64,000 bases of DNA, taken from Tanytarsus gracilentus. Taxonomy: Eukaryota; Arthropoda; Insecta; Diptera; Chironomidae. Below, in pieces: positions 1 through 12,716 of the stretch. The notes below the pieces were generated by a model. That model was not told the origin of the DNA. It was given only the letters and a program-made list of their open reading frames with translations, and did not search any database. The position numbers and the translations under genes are program-made. The stretch spans positions 1,882,501 to 1,946,500 of the forward strand of contig JAXRKN010000045.1 in the NCBI GenBank assembly GCA_038502055.1. The letters run 5' to 3'. Each line of letters begins with the position of its first letter. Within the stretch, counting starts at the first letter, position 1.

Positions 1-3000
1 CGTGATTTTTTTTGTGGTGAAATATTTTTTTTACCATTTTAATTTGCGAGGTATTTAAAGTTACTAGGAATGTCCTTTACTAAATGATGATGACTGACTA
101 TCTTAATTTAAATTTAATTTACAGAGGTCTTGTCGGCAAATATTTTTAAGCGTTTTTCATCCCATGATATTTATTTAAACGTTGATTGATTGGAGTTAAA
201 ATTGAGCAAGTTCTAAGAAATTTTTAAAATCTTAAAATTAAACTTTTTTAAAGTTTTTGCAAGAAAACCTTTTTTAGTTTTTCTAGATCAAAAAATTATT
301 TAAGATCTCATCCCATTTTCACTCACAACCAACCACTTTTATCTACATGCTTTATTCTGTCAACTTTTGGTCTCTTCTTATGTCATTTGAATTGACTTCT
401 GTGTGTGTAAATTTAGTTTTCGGTGCTCGAGATAAAATCTTTTTATACGTAGGAAATTTCTTAATCTGAATGAAAATGTTCTTTTAAATACATTCACAAC
501 CCTTCTTGAACTCAAATGACTCACTTTTTTATGGGGTGAATATTTCAGGAGTGGAAAATAAAACTTGTTTTCGAGATAATTTTTTGGTTTCGAGTGATTG
601 AAATTTTACAATATTTTTAAGGAGAAATTTCAAGTTTTTTTAAGTTTGAAATTTAGGAAGATTTTGGTTTTTATAAAAATGTGATATATTTTCTAGTCTT
701 AAAATGTTTAATTTTTGAACCAGATTTCTATATTTGAAGATTTTTTGAACATCACTAATTTTTTTTCAGTTATGAATTTTATTTTAGAACTAAATATTTG
801 GATAGAGATAAATTTAATTTTTGAGCTTGAATTTTAATTGTTTTTCATATTTCAATTTTGCATAGATATTATTTCAATTTTTTATATTAAAGTCCTTTTT
901 AAATTTTTATGTTTTTAACAGTTTTTTGTAATTTTATAATTTTCAAGTATTTTTAAGTAATTTGAAAAGCTAAAAATCAATTTTAAGAGTAATTAAATAA
1001 ATTATTTAGTTTTTTGGTGTATTTTTTTCTCAATTTGCTAGAGTTTATTAAAATATAAATTTAGTTTCCACCCCGTTAAAGTAAATTTTTGGAATTGAAA
1101 TCATTTCTTTGCCTATTTAACATCCTGAACTATTATCTCCTTATTTTGATATTTTTGTTAATAGACTTCTTTTGTATCTTTTCTATAGATAATTTTTGCC
1201 ATTTTGAGGACATTTTCTTATCTCAATATTTTACTAATAAAATGTTTTCCAATTCATCTTTTTGTGCGGTTTCAAAAGTTGTGCACACAATTCTGATGGC
1301 GAATATTTCAAGTTAACATTTGATTTGGTTTTCTTGATATCAAAGATATTTTAATTTTGTGGCCATTTTTCGTCTATCGGAAGAGAAAGATTCTTTTGAA
1401 ATTCTGACGTGAATTTAGTTATTTTCAAATTATGCTTCCGATGAATGTATTTTTAAATTTTCAACCCTTTTTTGTAACTATTTGAATGGACTTCAAGATT
1501 TGCGAAATATGTAATTTAATTTCCCTATTGATTGAATAGTTTAAAAATTGTTTTTGATGAGATTTTCCAGGGTATCGTAAAAGTGTTTTTTGAGATGTTC
1601 ATGCAAAATGTCAATTTGGATCGTTTCGAAACATCTGAACTTTTTCGCTTGAATAAATTTATTAATTTTCATAATAATTTAATGTATTTCTTGATTGAAA
1701 ATTTATTTTCTTCTTACATGTTGCAAAAGGGAATTTTTCAGACATTTGCAGAATTTTTTAGGGTTCGAAGTTCCCTTGCTATATTTTCAAGTTTTAAGGA
1801 GATCTTTTGTTTGTGTGTATGTGCGTTTTTTCAATTATGAAGCGTTCCATGTTGAAATTATTGAAATTGGAATTCCTTGAAACTTTTCTTTATATAAAAA
1901 ATAATTAGATTACGATAATGAAAAATCAATTTCAAGTAAATATTTTATGAATGCCATTTTTAAGAGTATAAATATGAAGACATGTCAACTGATGGGTTTA
2001 ATTTATTTTAGTTTGACTATTGCAAAATTTTGAGTGTTATGCGTTGGAACATAATGTTGTGTGTGGTTGGCCGAAAAATTAGATAGTCCATATGATAAAT
2101 TTATACGAGGAAAAGGTTAAAGTATTTTTGCTAATAATTCTAAGTTTCCGATATTTAAAACTGTAAAAAAAATTAGCAAAAAGTACTCAACTTTTTTCTC
2201 TCGCAAAATTCTAGTTAATTATTAATCAGTTGGGTAGAAAACTGATTTTTTAAAAGAGGATCAGTTGACATGATGACGGTTGCTTAAAGGTTTTGTAGTT
2301 GGCTTTATAGACTATATGGGTGATGTGAGGATTCAACTAAGTAAATCAGCTGATAACTTTTTTGGAATTTTGCAGGTTATTTAAAAAAGAGATTTATTTG
2401 TTTTAATTTAAATTTAAATTTTTGAGTTTGAAAAAAATTTTGATTTGAATATTTTTTGACACTTTTTAGAGCAAATCTCGAATTTTTGTTGAATTTGTGT
2501 TAGTAATGAACGCTTTTGAAATAATGAAAGGAACATTTTTCGTGAAAATTGTCAAAAATTTGGTAAAGTTTAAAGTTTTTATCTTTTTGAATTCAATCGT
2601 TAATTTTATTTTATTTTCTGAAGAGGGATTTTGGTTCTAATTCATTAATTTTTAGAGTTTGGAAAATTGGACGATTTTTGTGTTTTTGAAGCATGCCAAT
2701 GATTTTGAATAAGAGTTCTTTGAAATATTTTTAAACAATTTAAATGCTGATTTAAAATGATTTTTTCACATCACCCAATACAGCAGTTTGTGAATTGTGA
2801 TTTTTACTTAATTCTACTTGCATATAGTTTTTTGAAATGATATTTGATAAAAATTTATCAAATTTTTGTAAATTTTCATGTTTTATATTTTAAGCAGTTG
2901 TGCCGAATAGCAATGAATGCCACAAGTAAAATTTTTCTTAATTACATCCAAACCAAAAATTTGATAAAAAATAATTCTTTTTCACAACGATGCATGCAAG

Positions 3001-6000
3001 AAATCATCTTTCGATATTGTGCGTAAAGTTAAAGAGAAAAAAAGTTAAAATAATAAAAGAAATAATAAAAAATCTTAAAAACTAAAAACTCTAAATTTAA
3101 ATGCCATCAAAATTTTTCAATTGAGGCGTCAAAGAAATTCAATCGCGACTCTTTGAATTAATTTTAATAAAAAATGTTCGAAATGACATTTAAAAAAGAA
3201 GAAAATTTAAAAGTAAAAAGTTTAAAATTCAACGCACCTTTTTGTGGTTTATCGATTGATGCCGTTGTTTCAAAAGAAAATTATCAAGAGGAATTTTCCT
3301 TCATAAAAAGCCGTTTGAACTCCATCATCTTTTTTTTGCTTGCATAAATTTGTGGTGATTTTGCAGAATGCGTCATGGGGCGGACACGGACAGTCTTCAA
3401 TGTTATATTTTTTCATATATTTTAATTAATGTGTTTTGAATATGTTTCAAAATTATTTTTTTTGTCCATCGCTTGATTTTCTTAAACACAGAAAAACTTT
3501 TTTGTTTAGTCTCAAGAGAATGCTTATAAAGCCTATATTTTTTGCCATTACTATATGAAGAAGAAAAACTTCATCTTCTGTGTATATTTCTCAACATTAT
3601 GTTTTGTGTTTCATGTGGTCGAAAGCAATAAATTCTCATATAATAATTTTTCAAGTATTTCAAAAGTTTCTTTTTTTGCATAAAATTTTCTGAGAGATTA
3701 TTAAATGTTTGGTCGTGCATGAAGGAAATGTACACATAAGAAAACTTTCTTTTCTAAATAAATTTTTCATGATGAGTTGGAGTGAGTTTGGCCAAATTTC
3801 TTACTTTATCTGAAGGTGAAAATTTCCTCTTGATGTTTGGATGTGCAATATCGAACTATTTTTCTTTGGTATTTACAAGAACATGAAGTTTAATTAAGAG
3901 TCTTGAAAGTCATGTCGAGTCATTTTCTCAATTTGTTTTTTGTCTTTGATTTTTGTTCTCCTGAATTTCTCGATATATAAAATACTTGAAGTGAAGATTG
4001 ACTTTTAAACTATTTTTTACCTAATCTTTTTTTAATCTTAATATTTTTCGTCAAAGTTATTCATTTTTGAGAGTTACTTTTTGTGAATTGTAATAAAATT
4101 GATTTCACTTTTTAAACTAAAAACCAGTGGTGATCGAAATTTATTTTTTACTCCTGCTAGATTGTCAGTTATTTTTTGCTTTAAGATTAAATTTGCCTTC
4201 CATTGTTTAAATTTTATTTTTTCTCGAGTATGCCAGCATGAAAGTATGGAGGGTGAAAATTTACGAAAAGAAAATTTATTTCCATGCCATTTATCAGTAG
4301 ACTTAAATCATTTTGTAAGATATGAGGGTAAAAACCATCGATGTGAATTAATTTTTCGCGATTTTCTTCAAATTGGTCTTGTTTAAAATTCTTTTTTATG
4401 TAGGAAAGTTTTTCGAGCGTGACGCAATTTAAACTGATTTATGAACAAATTCTCCATTTTTATCTTTTTAAGTAGCGAATTTTTTTTAATTTTTTTTGTC
4501 TCGGAGATAAATGAATTTTTATATTGTGAGGCAAAGACAAAAAATCTTCATTTACTCACTAACACTCATCTTTTGAGATTTTTCGAAATTTGAATCGTTT
4601 TGTGTCTGATATGTAAATTTTGATATTTTAAACTAATTCAACGATTTTTTTAAAATGTATCTTTTGAATTTTTGAACTAAATTTAACGATTTTTTGATCA
4701 TTCACACTATAAGTCTTTAACGAATTTTTCTATTTTCAAAAATTTGCAATTTTTGGAATAATTTGAACTGTAACAAAATTCTGAGTTAATTTTTGAATAT
4801 TTTTTTGGTGATAATTTTATCGTAACTAAGATTATTCTAAAATCTCTTCAATCAACTTTTCAAAAACTATCAAAAGATGACGAGAGATTTTTTCCGTTGT
4901 GGGAAACTGAGACAACTCAAACACAGCCATTATGAATTTTTTTACAATAAATATTTTAATTAAATTGGCACTAAGTTTTCTTTTCTCTCAATAAATATGC
5001 TCTCTATATATGTTTTTTTTATAAATTCGTTTAAATAAAATTATAAAATCTTTTACTCTCTCAATTTGACGCTTTTTACTTTTGATTTAAAAAAAATTAT
5101 TCTTAAAATCTACTTATCAATTAGTAATTTTTTTTTGATTTGTTTTCTAGTCTTTTTAGTTGGAAATGTCTAGTCAAGTTGTCTCAAAAAATATATATTT
5201 TTTGGTTGTAGCTGTAGATCAATTTTATTCGCTTTTATATATTGAGAAAATCTTCCTTCCAAGTATTTTATATTTTTTTATGCTTTTTTTTAACTCACGT
5301 GAATATTTTTTTAAACTCTTTTTGTTCGTGTTTGATTGACTCTCAATAACTTAATCAAAACTCTCACATAAACTTCATGATCTCATTTTGTCATTTAAAT
5401 TCATAAGCTGAAAAAGAGAAAATAGAAAAAAGATTAATATTTTATGAAATTACTTAAAATAAAATTAGAACTAAAACTAAAGATTTTAATTATTGAACTC
5501 GTAATTTTAAAGGATTTAAATTTAAAATTTATGATTAAGCAAATTTTTAATTCGAATTCAATAATTTTTTGGTAAATTGTTGCTATTGTAAATTAATTGA
5601 CTGTATATAAAGTTGATTGTGCTATTGTGTATGTGGCTGAGAACATAAAAATATTTCTCATAATTTAAATTAAAATATTTGTGACTATTTTTTCTGATCG
5701 ATATAAAATATTTTTTTTTTGAAGTTAAGCATTTTTAATCACAGTGTTAATTTTTTAGCGAAATTCTCATTTAGCACATTTTGATATCTTCTAATTATTA
5801 ATTAAGTAAAAAACGATTATACTTATGCACGGTGTTTTGTTTGTCTGTGTAATTTTTCATAGATTCCAAATTAATATTCTAATTTTTTTTCAATATACTG
5901 AAGACTCTTTTTTGGACCAAGAGAGTGAGATATACCAAAAAATGGGATGAGGATGCACATTTTTCTCCTCATTCTCATTCCCCTGGCCCTCAGTTTTCGT

Positions 6001-7560
6001 CATGTCGTCTTCATGCTTCCAAAATGGTAATTGTGTCGTCGCGTCGGGGAAAGTTTTTCTCTCCTCTCATCCCACATCTCGAAATTATTTTTCTCCTCAA
6101 GTTAGAATTTTTGTCTGAATGTGTATTTGTGTGTGCTTCGTTGCTGTTGCTGCTTCTCCATTTAATAATATGTGAAACCGAAAATTTTCTTTTTTATCGT
6201 TACTGATTTTTTAATGACGATGACGACGATTGATGATGTTGACTATACCATGACTAAGGTACATACGTTTTTAGATGCTGCTAAAATCTGCTTTTCCGAT
6301 GCGATGTCCGTTGTGGTTCCTTTTGTGCTGCTGTCTCCGTAGATAATTTTGAAATAACATTTTTTTGAGATTTGTCGCTTCTTGAAGAAATTTTTGACGC
6401 TTCAAAATCGCCAATTTAAAAAAATTACTTTTTTTTAACATCGTTGAGGATTTTTATTTTTTTTCGCTGACTTTTGTTGAGTTTCATCTGTGAAAATAGA
6501 AGATGGCGTTTTTTAATACGAATTTTCCGTTTTTCTCTCTTTTCCCTTCCACACTTTCGTTTTTTTGATGAAGATCGAAGAATTTTTCATTGTTGATTCC
6601 AAAAATTAATTTCTTGCATTAATCTTTAAATTATTTTAGATCGCAGTCGATTTGGATGTAGCTAAAATATGCTGAGCTAGAGTTGACTCATTGACTATTC
6701 GGATTTTTTTGGTAAATTTTCTATTTTTCAACTCTCCTATGATTCCAAATATTTATTTTTTAGATGCATTGTTCTGCTGTTACTATTTCCGCATATTTGT
6801 AATTTCTCTGTTGAATTTTTTTTGCATGCCTACCGAAATAAAAAAATGCATTTTGCATTTTCTCTATTTGACTTTCGATTGTTTCGAGTTGAAAAAATGT
6901 TTGAGTGTAAGTCTTGCGATTGTATTTTGTCACTGCCGCTGAATGGACGTGAAATTGATTTTTCATTATTCTCCTCTTCATCAAATGAGTTTGTTTACAT
7001 CCTTCAATGTGCCTACATGAGAAATGTGAGAGAGAAAAAAATTGTTGAAATGAAAATTGCAGTCTGCACAAGGTAAATGCAAAAAAAATTTGGCATTGCA
7101 TTGCAATTAATCTCAATTCATGTGGGAGAGAAAAATATTTCACTCGATTTATTGACTATCGAGGAAAAAATGTTGTCCACAATCAAATATTGAGTTCGAT
7201 ATGGAAATTTATGGGCAGCGACTGTTGGGGTTTGTTAGAGCAACATTTAACAAACTATTGAATTTTATGGTTTTTATTTGCACAATGATTGAATTTAAAT
7301 TTTCGAGCTTAAAACTTACACATCAAAAAATTTTCATTAGAATTGTTTCCATATGGGAATTTAACACTTTTAACAAAACTATTTCACTTTTTTAAAAAAT
7401 CTCTAACTCTTTTTTTTGAACATCACTTGGTAAAATTTTTAAACTTAAAGAACTTTTTCATTTTTTTCTTCTATAACTTGCAAATTTTTCTTCAGAGTCC
7501 AATGAATATTTTTTGATGTTGAAGGTTGGAAGAATTTAATCAAACTGATTTTTATTTTCA
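1..7560. other. Gene-free AT-rich DNA, T-rich on the + strand
   Basis: I see no supportable gene here. Open frames are under 130 codons, start at arbitrary ATG or TTG codons, and encode F/L/I/K-rich strings typical of AT-rich non-coding DNA. The first ~6 kb has far more T than A on the + strand by eye, with many T runs of six or more. In flies such asymmetry can mark transcribed introns on the T-rich strand, so this may be an intron or 3' region of a + strand transcript, but nothing proves it. Small GC-richer islands stand out at about 3,361-3,405, 5,925-6,060 and 6,200-6,345. They could be conserved regulatory DNA. Confidence 0.5.
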
Positions 7561-7561
7561 G

Positions 7562-7783
7562 ATCGCGTAAATCATGAAGACTTTTTTCAGCGAAAGGTGT
7601 CAACGATGCTCGATAGAAATTCCGGTTTGTTGCCCTTCAAAAACAATTTTAATCTGCTCTCATGGAATTGCAGCAGCACCTGGACCCTTGAACTCGTTTT
7701 TCTGGTCATCATTGGTCCAGTTTTTCATCCTCATAACGGAAACATGCAGATGCTCTCACATCTCAAAACCAGATTTTATTGTT
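7562..7783 (+). other. Exon-like, higher-complexity island of unknown coding status
   Basis: A textbook acceptor (pyrimidine tract ending in TTTTCAG at 7,561) precedes about 220 bp whose composition is clearly unlike the surrounding AT-rich DNA. On the + strand one frame is open for 74 codons from the acceptor (phase 2) to TGA at 7,781-7,783. An overlapping frame gives a 77-codon ATG-started ORF ending at 7,807. The minus strand over the same DNA reads as protein-like text (for example NWTNDDQKNEF and IKIVFEGQQTGISIEHR) broken only by TGA codons. That pattern could be a decayed antisense coding copy whose CGA codons became TGA. I recognise neither reading. It could be a terminal exon on +, a pseudogene fragment on -, or conserved non-coding DNA. 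Confidence 0.3.
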
Positions 7784-7809
7784 GAAATTCAGAGCATCGC
7801 TAATTAAAT

Positions 7810-10800
7810 TGAATTCAATATCGCGATTTTCATAGAAACGAGTTCCGAAAGATAAATCAACGATTGAAAGGAAATGTGGCGAGAGGCGTTGGCAAAATCT
7901 TGGGAAGGGAATGGGAAGAGAGTTTCAGTAATGGAAACCGGTTTTCATTTTGAAATTCTATTTTTCTTACACGCATACAAAACTGCCATAGGGGTTATCG
8001 CTATTTTGTTCACAAATTTTAATCTCCCTCTCATGCGTGCTCTATAACTATGTTTGTATGCGTGAATAGTTTGATTGAAAATTTTCTCGCAAGGAATTTT
8101 CGCAATTAATTTGGGAATTTTAATTTTGATTTCCTTCGGGGCAAAGAGATGGACATTTTGCGTAGGTCGAGAGACGAATTTTTTTAATTTTTAGCTCATG
8201 TGGAAAATTTTAAGAACTGACAAATTTTGTAAAATTTTCAAGTTCACTTTTCACCCCCTTCATTCACTCTCATCACCAGCATTAGAAAATTCTAAACTGA
8301 CAACGTAACAGCGCATAAGATAGGAAGCATAATGAAGGCAGCAAAAGAGACCATCTGTAGAGTAATAAAAGTCGGTCTCAAAACCCTTTTCCAATCTCAA
8401 CTCGACTCCCTCTCCACATCATGTCCACCAAACGTTCTACATTTATTCCACAACAAGCAAAATTTAATCTTCTCTCTCTTTTTCGGAGGGGTAAAGATAA
8501 GGAAATTAATAGTTTGGGCTTTTTTCCATGATGTGCTTATCAAAAATGAGAGGCAATGAGGGTTAAGAAGAGGGACCGGGTATAGAGTTGTGGAGGCCTA
8601 CGAGAGGAAAATTTTACTGTCGAAAAATGTCTTTTACGACACTCGAGTGGAAATAAAACCGCAATTTCTACCAGCAAAAGGTTCTCATACTCAAATACGA
8701 CGTTGTTTAAAGGGTTTAATAAGCCTTGCATAATCTTAAAATTTATTTCATTACATCCGCACGAGTTGAGAGACTTTGATTAGATTTTATTTTTTGGTTC
8801 TATGAATGATGCTGTGACATTTTCGTAAATAATTTTAAGAGAGCTTAAAATTTACCCTAGACACAATTCGCCGTCCTCACCCTCCATTTTAGAACTTTTA
8901 ACTAGTCCCGTATCGGAATACTTTGCCCCGTCCCTTACCTCGATTGGCAAATCAAAATGTATTGTGCGATGCTCGAGGAAACTATTATAAATGAATAAAG
9001 GGTGTGAGTTGGAACATTAGAAAAAGAAAAATGGAATCTAAACGTGTCAGAATTATAGTCACATACTATTTTTGTAATCATTTTACATTTTTTGGGACAT
9101 TCATTAGAGAGAAGAAAACTTTTTCTCCGAGATAAAGAAAAATCACCTTCCATCACGACCCGATAGAGAGAAAAGGTTAGCATTGTAGCAGAAACTATAG
9201 AAATTTATTTTATTTTTCTCAAAAATAGCCACATTTAAGATAAGGATCGAGCAAACGTGAAGCTCATTTGGGAATTTTTACTGTAAATGAAATAAATTTT
9301 CAGTTGTTTTCATTCTCATGCTCTAGTTAACAATTTCACAATTTGCGAATGCTCATCGACAACTCTTATGGACATTAGAAAGTTTCTTTTATAGCTATGT
9401 GGATGATTCCAAGCTGACAGGCGTCAGTTGAATTAAATAAATTATTTAAAAATCTCAATAGCATTTTTATGATCTTTAAAAATTTCCATTTTCATATCAG
9501 AGAAAAAAAAACAAATCAAGAAAAAAGTGAAGAGACGAGAATGAATTAAAATTGCATGGAGATAAGAGAACATCAACTCGAGTGTGCAGCAGTAAAAGAA
9601 GCGAGAGGAAAAAACCATCAACAGAGAAATGAGAAAAAAAAGTCAGACAATGGGAAAAGTTTTCATTCTCAATGGAGAGAAATTGTGCCATAATAAAATT
9701 TAATGTACTATGTGGAGAGTCGGTTGTAAAATTTTATAAGTTTTCGAGCTTGAGAAACATAAAAAATTTATGCATTCAGCACACAGTACAAGTTCGCCTC
9801 CTCTTCCACTCTGCTTGTCCATTGCCCATCTTTACAACATTTTGCATCTATCCACTCAATATTCAACCCCATTTCTATATGCTATGTACTAACACCATCG
9901 TCGAGAGAGAGAAAAGTTTCCGTTTCCTTAGCTTATAAAAGTCGGTGGGGATGTGGAAAAATGTTCGGTACAAAGGCCACACCATAAGGAAGACGAAAAA
10001 TTTTCAATCCATATCATAATGGATGCTCTACGGAAGAATATTGCATGGGTGGCTAGAAAAGAGAAGTGATGAGGAATGATGTGAGTATGTGAAAAGGGTA
10101 CAAGGTGGCAAAATTACGTGATATTTTCCTGCAAAAACAGCTATCTATCTTAATGGCACTCTTTTGCTGTTCTCATTTTTCATACCACAGAAGCAGCAGC
10201 AGTAGACCAAACTATACATGTTTATGATGATGCATGCCTTATAATAGGATGCACAGGAAAAAAAAGTTAGTTTATATTTTATATAGTAATGGATGAGTCT
10301 TGATGGAAATTGGTTGGAATTGATTAGAGATTCAAAAGTTGTCGAAAAATATTGAATTTTTTGCAAAATTACCAAAAGGAATAAAATTTACATTTTAAAA
10401 GAAAATTAAAATTTACATTTTAAAAGAAAATTAAAATTTAAAGTGCATCAAATATGAAAGAAAACTCAAAACAACTTTAACGGTTCGAATCCTAAGATTT
10501 TAAAAATTTTGTTTTTGCTAAAACTTTTTTAATTTTTTACACGTTCAATAACAACCAAGAGTCTTTCAACAAGCACAAGAGAATAAATTTAGTTCCTTTT
10601 GCATTTTGCTTGTACGGGTGGCGATTTCTCATCCTTCAACATCAACCAACTTGAATACAAAATAATACATACTCGAGCTCCATAGTGATGGAAAGAAAGT
10701 TGTTGGATAAATAAAGAGAGAAAGCAACAATCCACCTTGCCAACAAACTCTCCCCACAACAGCAGCCCCTTTTTCAACTTGACATGTAAAGGAAAGAAAA

Positions 10801-12006
10801 AGAGAAAAAAGCTCGTGTACATAATCTTTGGGTTTTTCTCTTTCTCACTCACCATGAGAGGATTTGAAATTCAAGTAAGGAAGACCACGCCTTTGAAAAA
10901 AAAGATAAAATCATCTTAAGACTTCGTTATGAGCAATTTCATAAATTTTCAATCATGTGCAAATAAAAGATTCATTAATGCATAGAAAGACGTAAATTTA
11001 GAATGCCAAATAAAATGTATTTTATTGTTCTCAGTCTCTTAAATGGATTAAATAATTCACAAGATGATGCAGCAGGCGAAAAATGGACTTTTCTCTTCGT
11101 GACCACTTTCTAAATATTTTAACAGGCAAAATTTTCATCTTTCTCATAAACTCACTCCAATTATATCTCTCATACATAAATTTTGTATATGGTCGACATA
11201 AAAAGTTATATTTTCAAATTTTTCCCTTCATGTGTGTGCTTTTTTGGGGAAAATTATTCCGATGCTCCAAGAGGAACATGAGGCAAAAGATATGAAAGAA
11301 GAAGTTTGTAGTAGTCGACGAAAAATTTTCATCGAAAATCAAGAGAAAGAATAAGGACACGCTTGAATCGGTAGTTTTGAGGATTTTTAAATAAATTTTA
11401 ATTTCTTTTTATATTTTTTAAAATTATTATTTATTAATTTTTTTAAAAAATATTACCGACTCAAACTTGTTTGCTGATATGATATAAAACTTTTATTAAA
11501 ACTTTTGCAAGCTCTCTCTCACTCTTACACACACACAAAAGCTAGATAACAAGAATAACGAGAGCTCTTTCATAGATAATTTTATAATTTATTATATTCA
11601 CTCGATGAGCAAGCAGTACAATGGAGAGGGAGCCATATAGCAATTGTGGAAGGGGAGATAGAGCACAAAAAAGGAAGAAGAAGAAAAGTTTTGCTCGCAA
11701 AAACTAGATGACTGGTAGAAGCAGCAACAAAACAAGTGAGAACAATAGAAAAAGACAAAATTAATGGAAAATTTTCAAATTGTTCACAAAAGTGTTTTAT
11801 TTTTCTCTTCTTCTCGGTTGTCTTCTTCCATTTAAATTGCTGTTCATTTCCTTCTAGCTCATGCTGCAAAAACCCCTTTTCTTAATTTCATGCATTTCAA
11901 TGGACAATGAAGAGATTTTTTAGTGTTCTATCGTTTAAAATTCAAATTTCACAGTGTGATTTCTTGCTTATTCATCTCAAGTGACGATGATACTGCTGAT
12001 GACACC
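7810..12006. other. Gene-free AT-rich DNA
   Basis: No gene can be supported. Scattered ATG-started frames of 60-95 codons lack splice context and protein-like composition. The only clear local structure is a short tandem duplication at 10,384-10,440, listed separately. Purine-rich stretches alternate with pyrimidine-rich ones, as in fly introns and intergenic DNA. Confidence 0.5.
10384..10440. repeat. Short tandem duplication, 25-bp unit
   Basis: Two identical 25-bp copies of a unit beginning AAATTTACATTTTAAAAG lie head to tail at 10,384-10,408 and 10,409-10,433, followed by the first seven bases of a third copy. The exact identity suggests recent replication slippage. Confidence 0.85.
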
Positions 12007-12716
12007 TTTTAGCGAAACCCACACAAGGTGTGGTAACGCTTATATGCTCGTGATTCCGTCTGTCTGTCTGTCTGTTCCAGTGAGATCTCGGCCCCTGGAC
12101 CAGCTAGAGACTTCGGGTTTTCGCCAGATAATAGGTCTGTTGGTCTATATTAGCCCATTTTAGGAATTTTTTGGGTCATGACCACAGGTCGTGCCATGGA
12201 CGGCCCTAATGTCATTTTTCATCAAATATCTCTTATTGGCTTCATGGGTTTTGACTCGGATTGGACCGTATCGATTGGATGATTAAAATGGAACACTGTG
12301 GAAATGGAACATTGTGGAAAATGAAACACAGTGGAAAGTGGACACAGTAGAAAATGGAACACAGGGGAAAATATACATGATGGAAAATGGAACACTGTGG
12401 AAAATGAACACAGTGGAAATGGAACCAGTGGAAAATGAACAAATGGAAAATGGAACATGGTGGAAAATGAAACACAATGGGAAATGGAACAATTACAAAT
12501 AGAAATAATATACCATTGGAAAAAAAAACATAATGGAAAACAGTGGAAAATGGAACATAGTGGCAAATAACTTTCCCAAAAAAAAAATATTTCCTTATGA
12601 TTCCCTTTCAGCTTTCTAAAAAATATTTTCCATTAGGCTTCTCTTTGGCTTCTTAATAGGACTTCCCCATGTTACATTTTCAAAACTGATCTGTTACAAG
12701 TGGGTTACGCGGCAAC
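12007..12716 (-). mobile_element. Unclassified mobile element, copy A (with internal minisatellite)
   Basis: This ~710-bp segment is a diverged copy of the element at 24,897-25,644 in the opposite orientation. Its left end reads AGCGAAACCCACA and its right end, in reverse complement, reads GTTGCCGCGTAACCC. The ends therefore share a short terminal inverted repeat around GCGTAACCCAC. Next to the left end is the block GCTTATATGCTCGTGATTCC, then a (TCTG)n run, then GGACCAGCTAGAGACTTC; all three recur in copy B. A single unit with GGCTTCATGGGT follows, and then the element is filled by a 15-17 bp minisatellite. No transposase or reverse transcriptase frame is present, so it is non-autonomous. No convincing target duplication is visible. 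Its class is unknown: TIR element, SINE-like retroposon and Helitron-like element are all open. Confidence 0.75.
12285..12562. repeat. Minisatellite, 15-17 bp units, inside element copy A
   Basis: About thirteen imperfect head-to-tail units of the form GGAACACTGTGGAAAAT fill this stretch, with single-base slips and one AT-rich interruption near 12,490-12,535. The array explains the overlapping low-complexity frames on both strands here, which are not genes. Element copy B lacks this minisatellite and has a different tandem repeat in its interior. Confidence 0.9.

Noticed and set aside
10482..10492. GGTTCGAATCC, a perfect tRNA B-box
   Set aside because: The T-stem does not pair around it and no A-box, anticodon arm or acceptor stem is found upstream. 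A chance match or a very old SINE scrap is more likely than a tRNA gene.
12222..12566. 114-codon minus-strand frame (FHFP-type repeats) and companion frames
   Set aside because: They are produced by the 15-17 bp minisatellite, which stays open in several frames on both strands at once.
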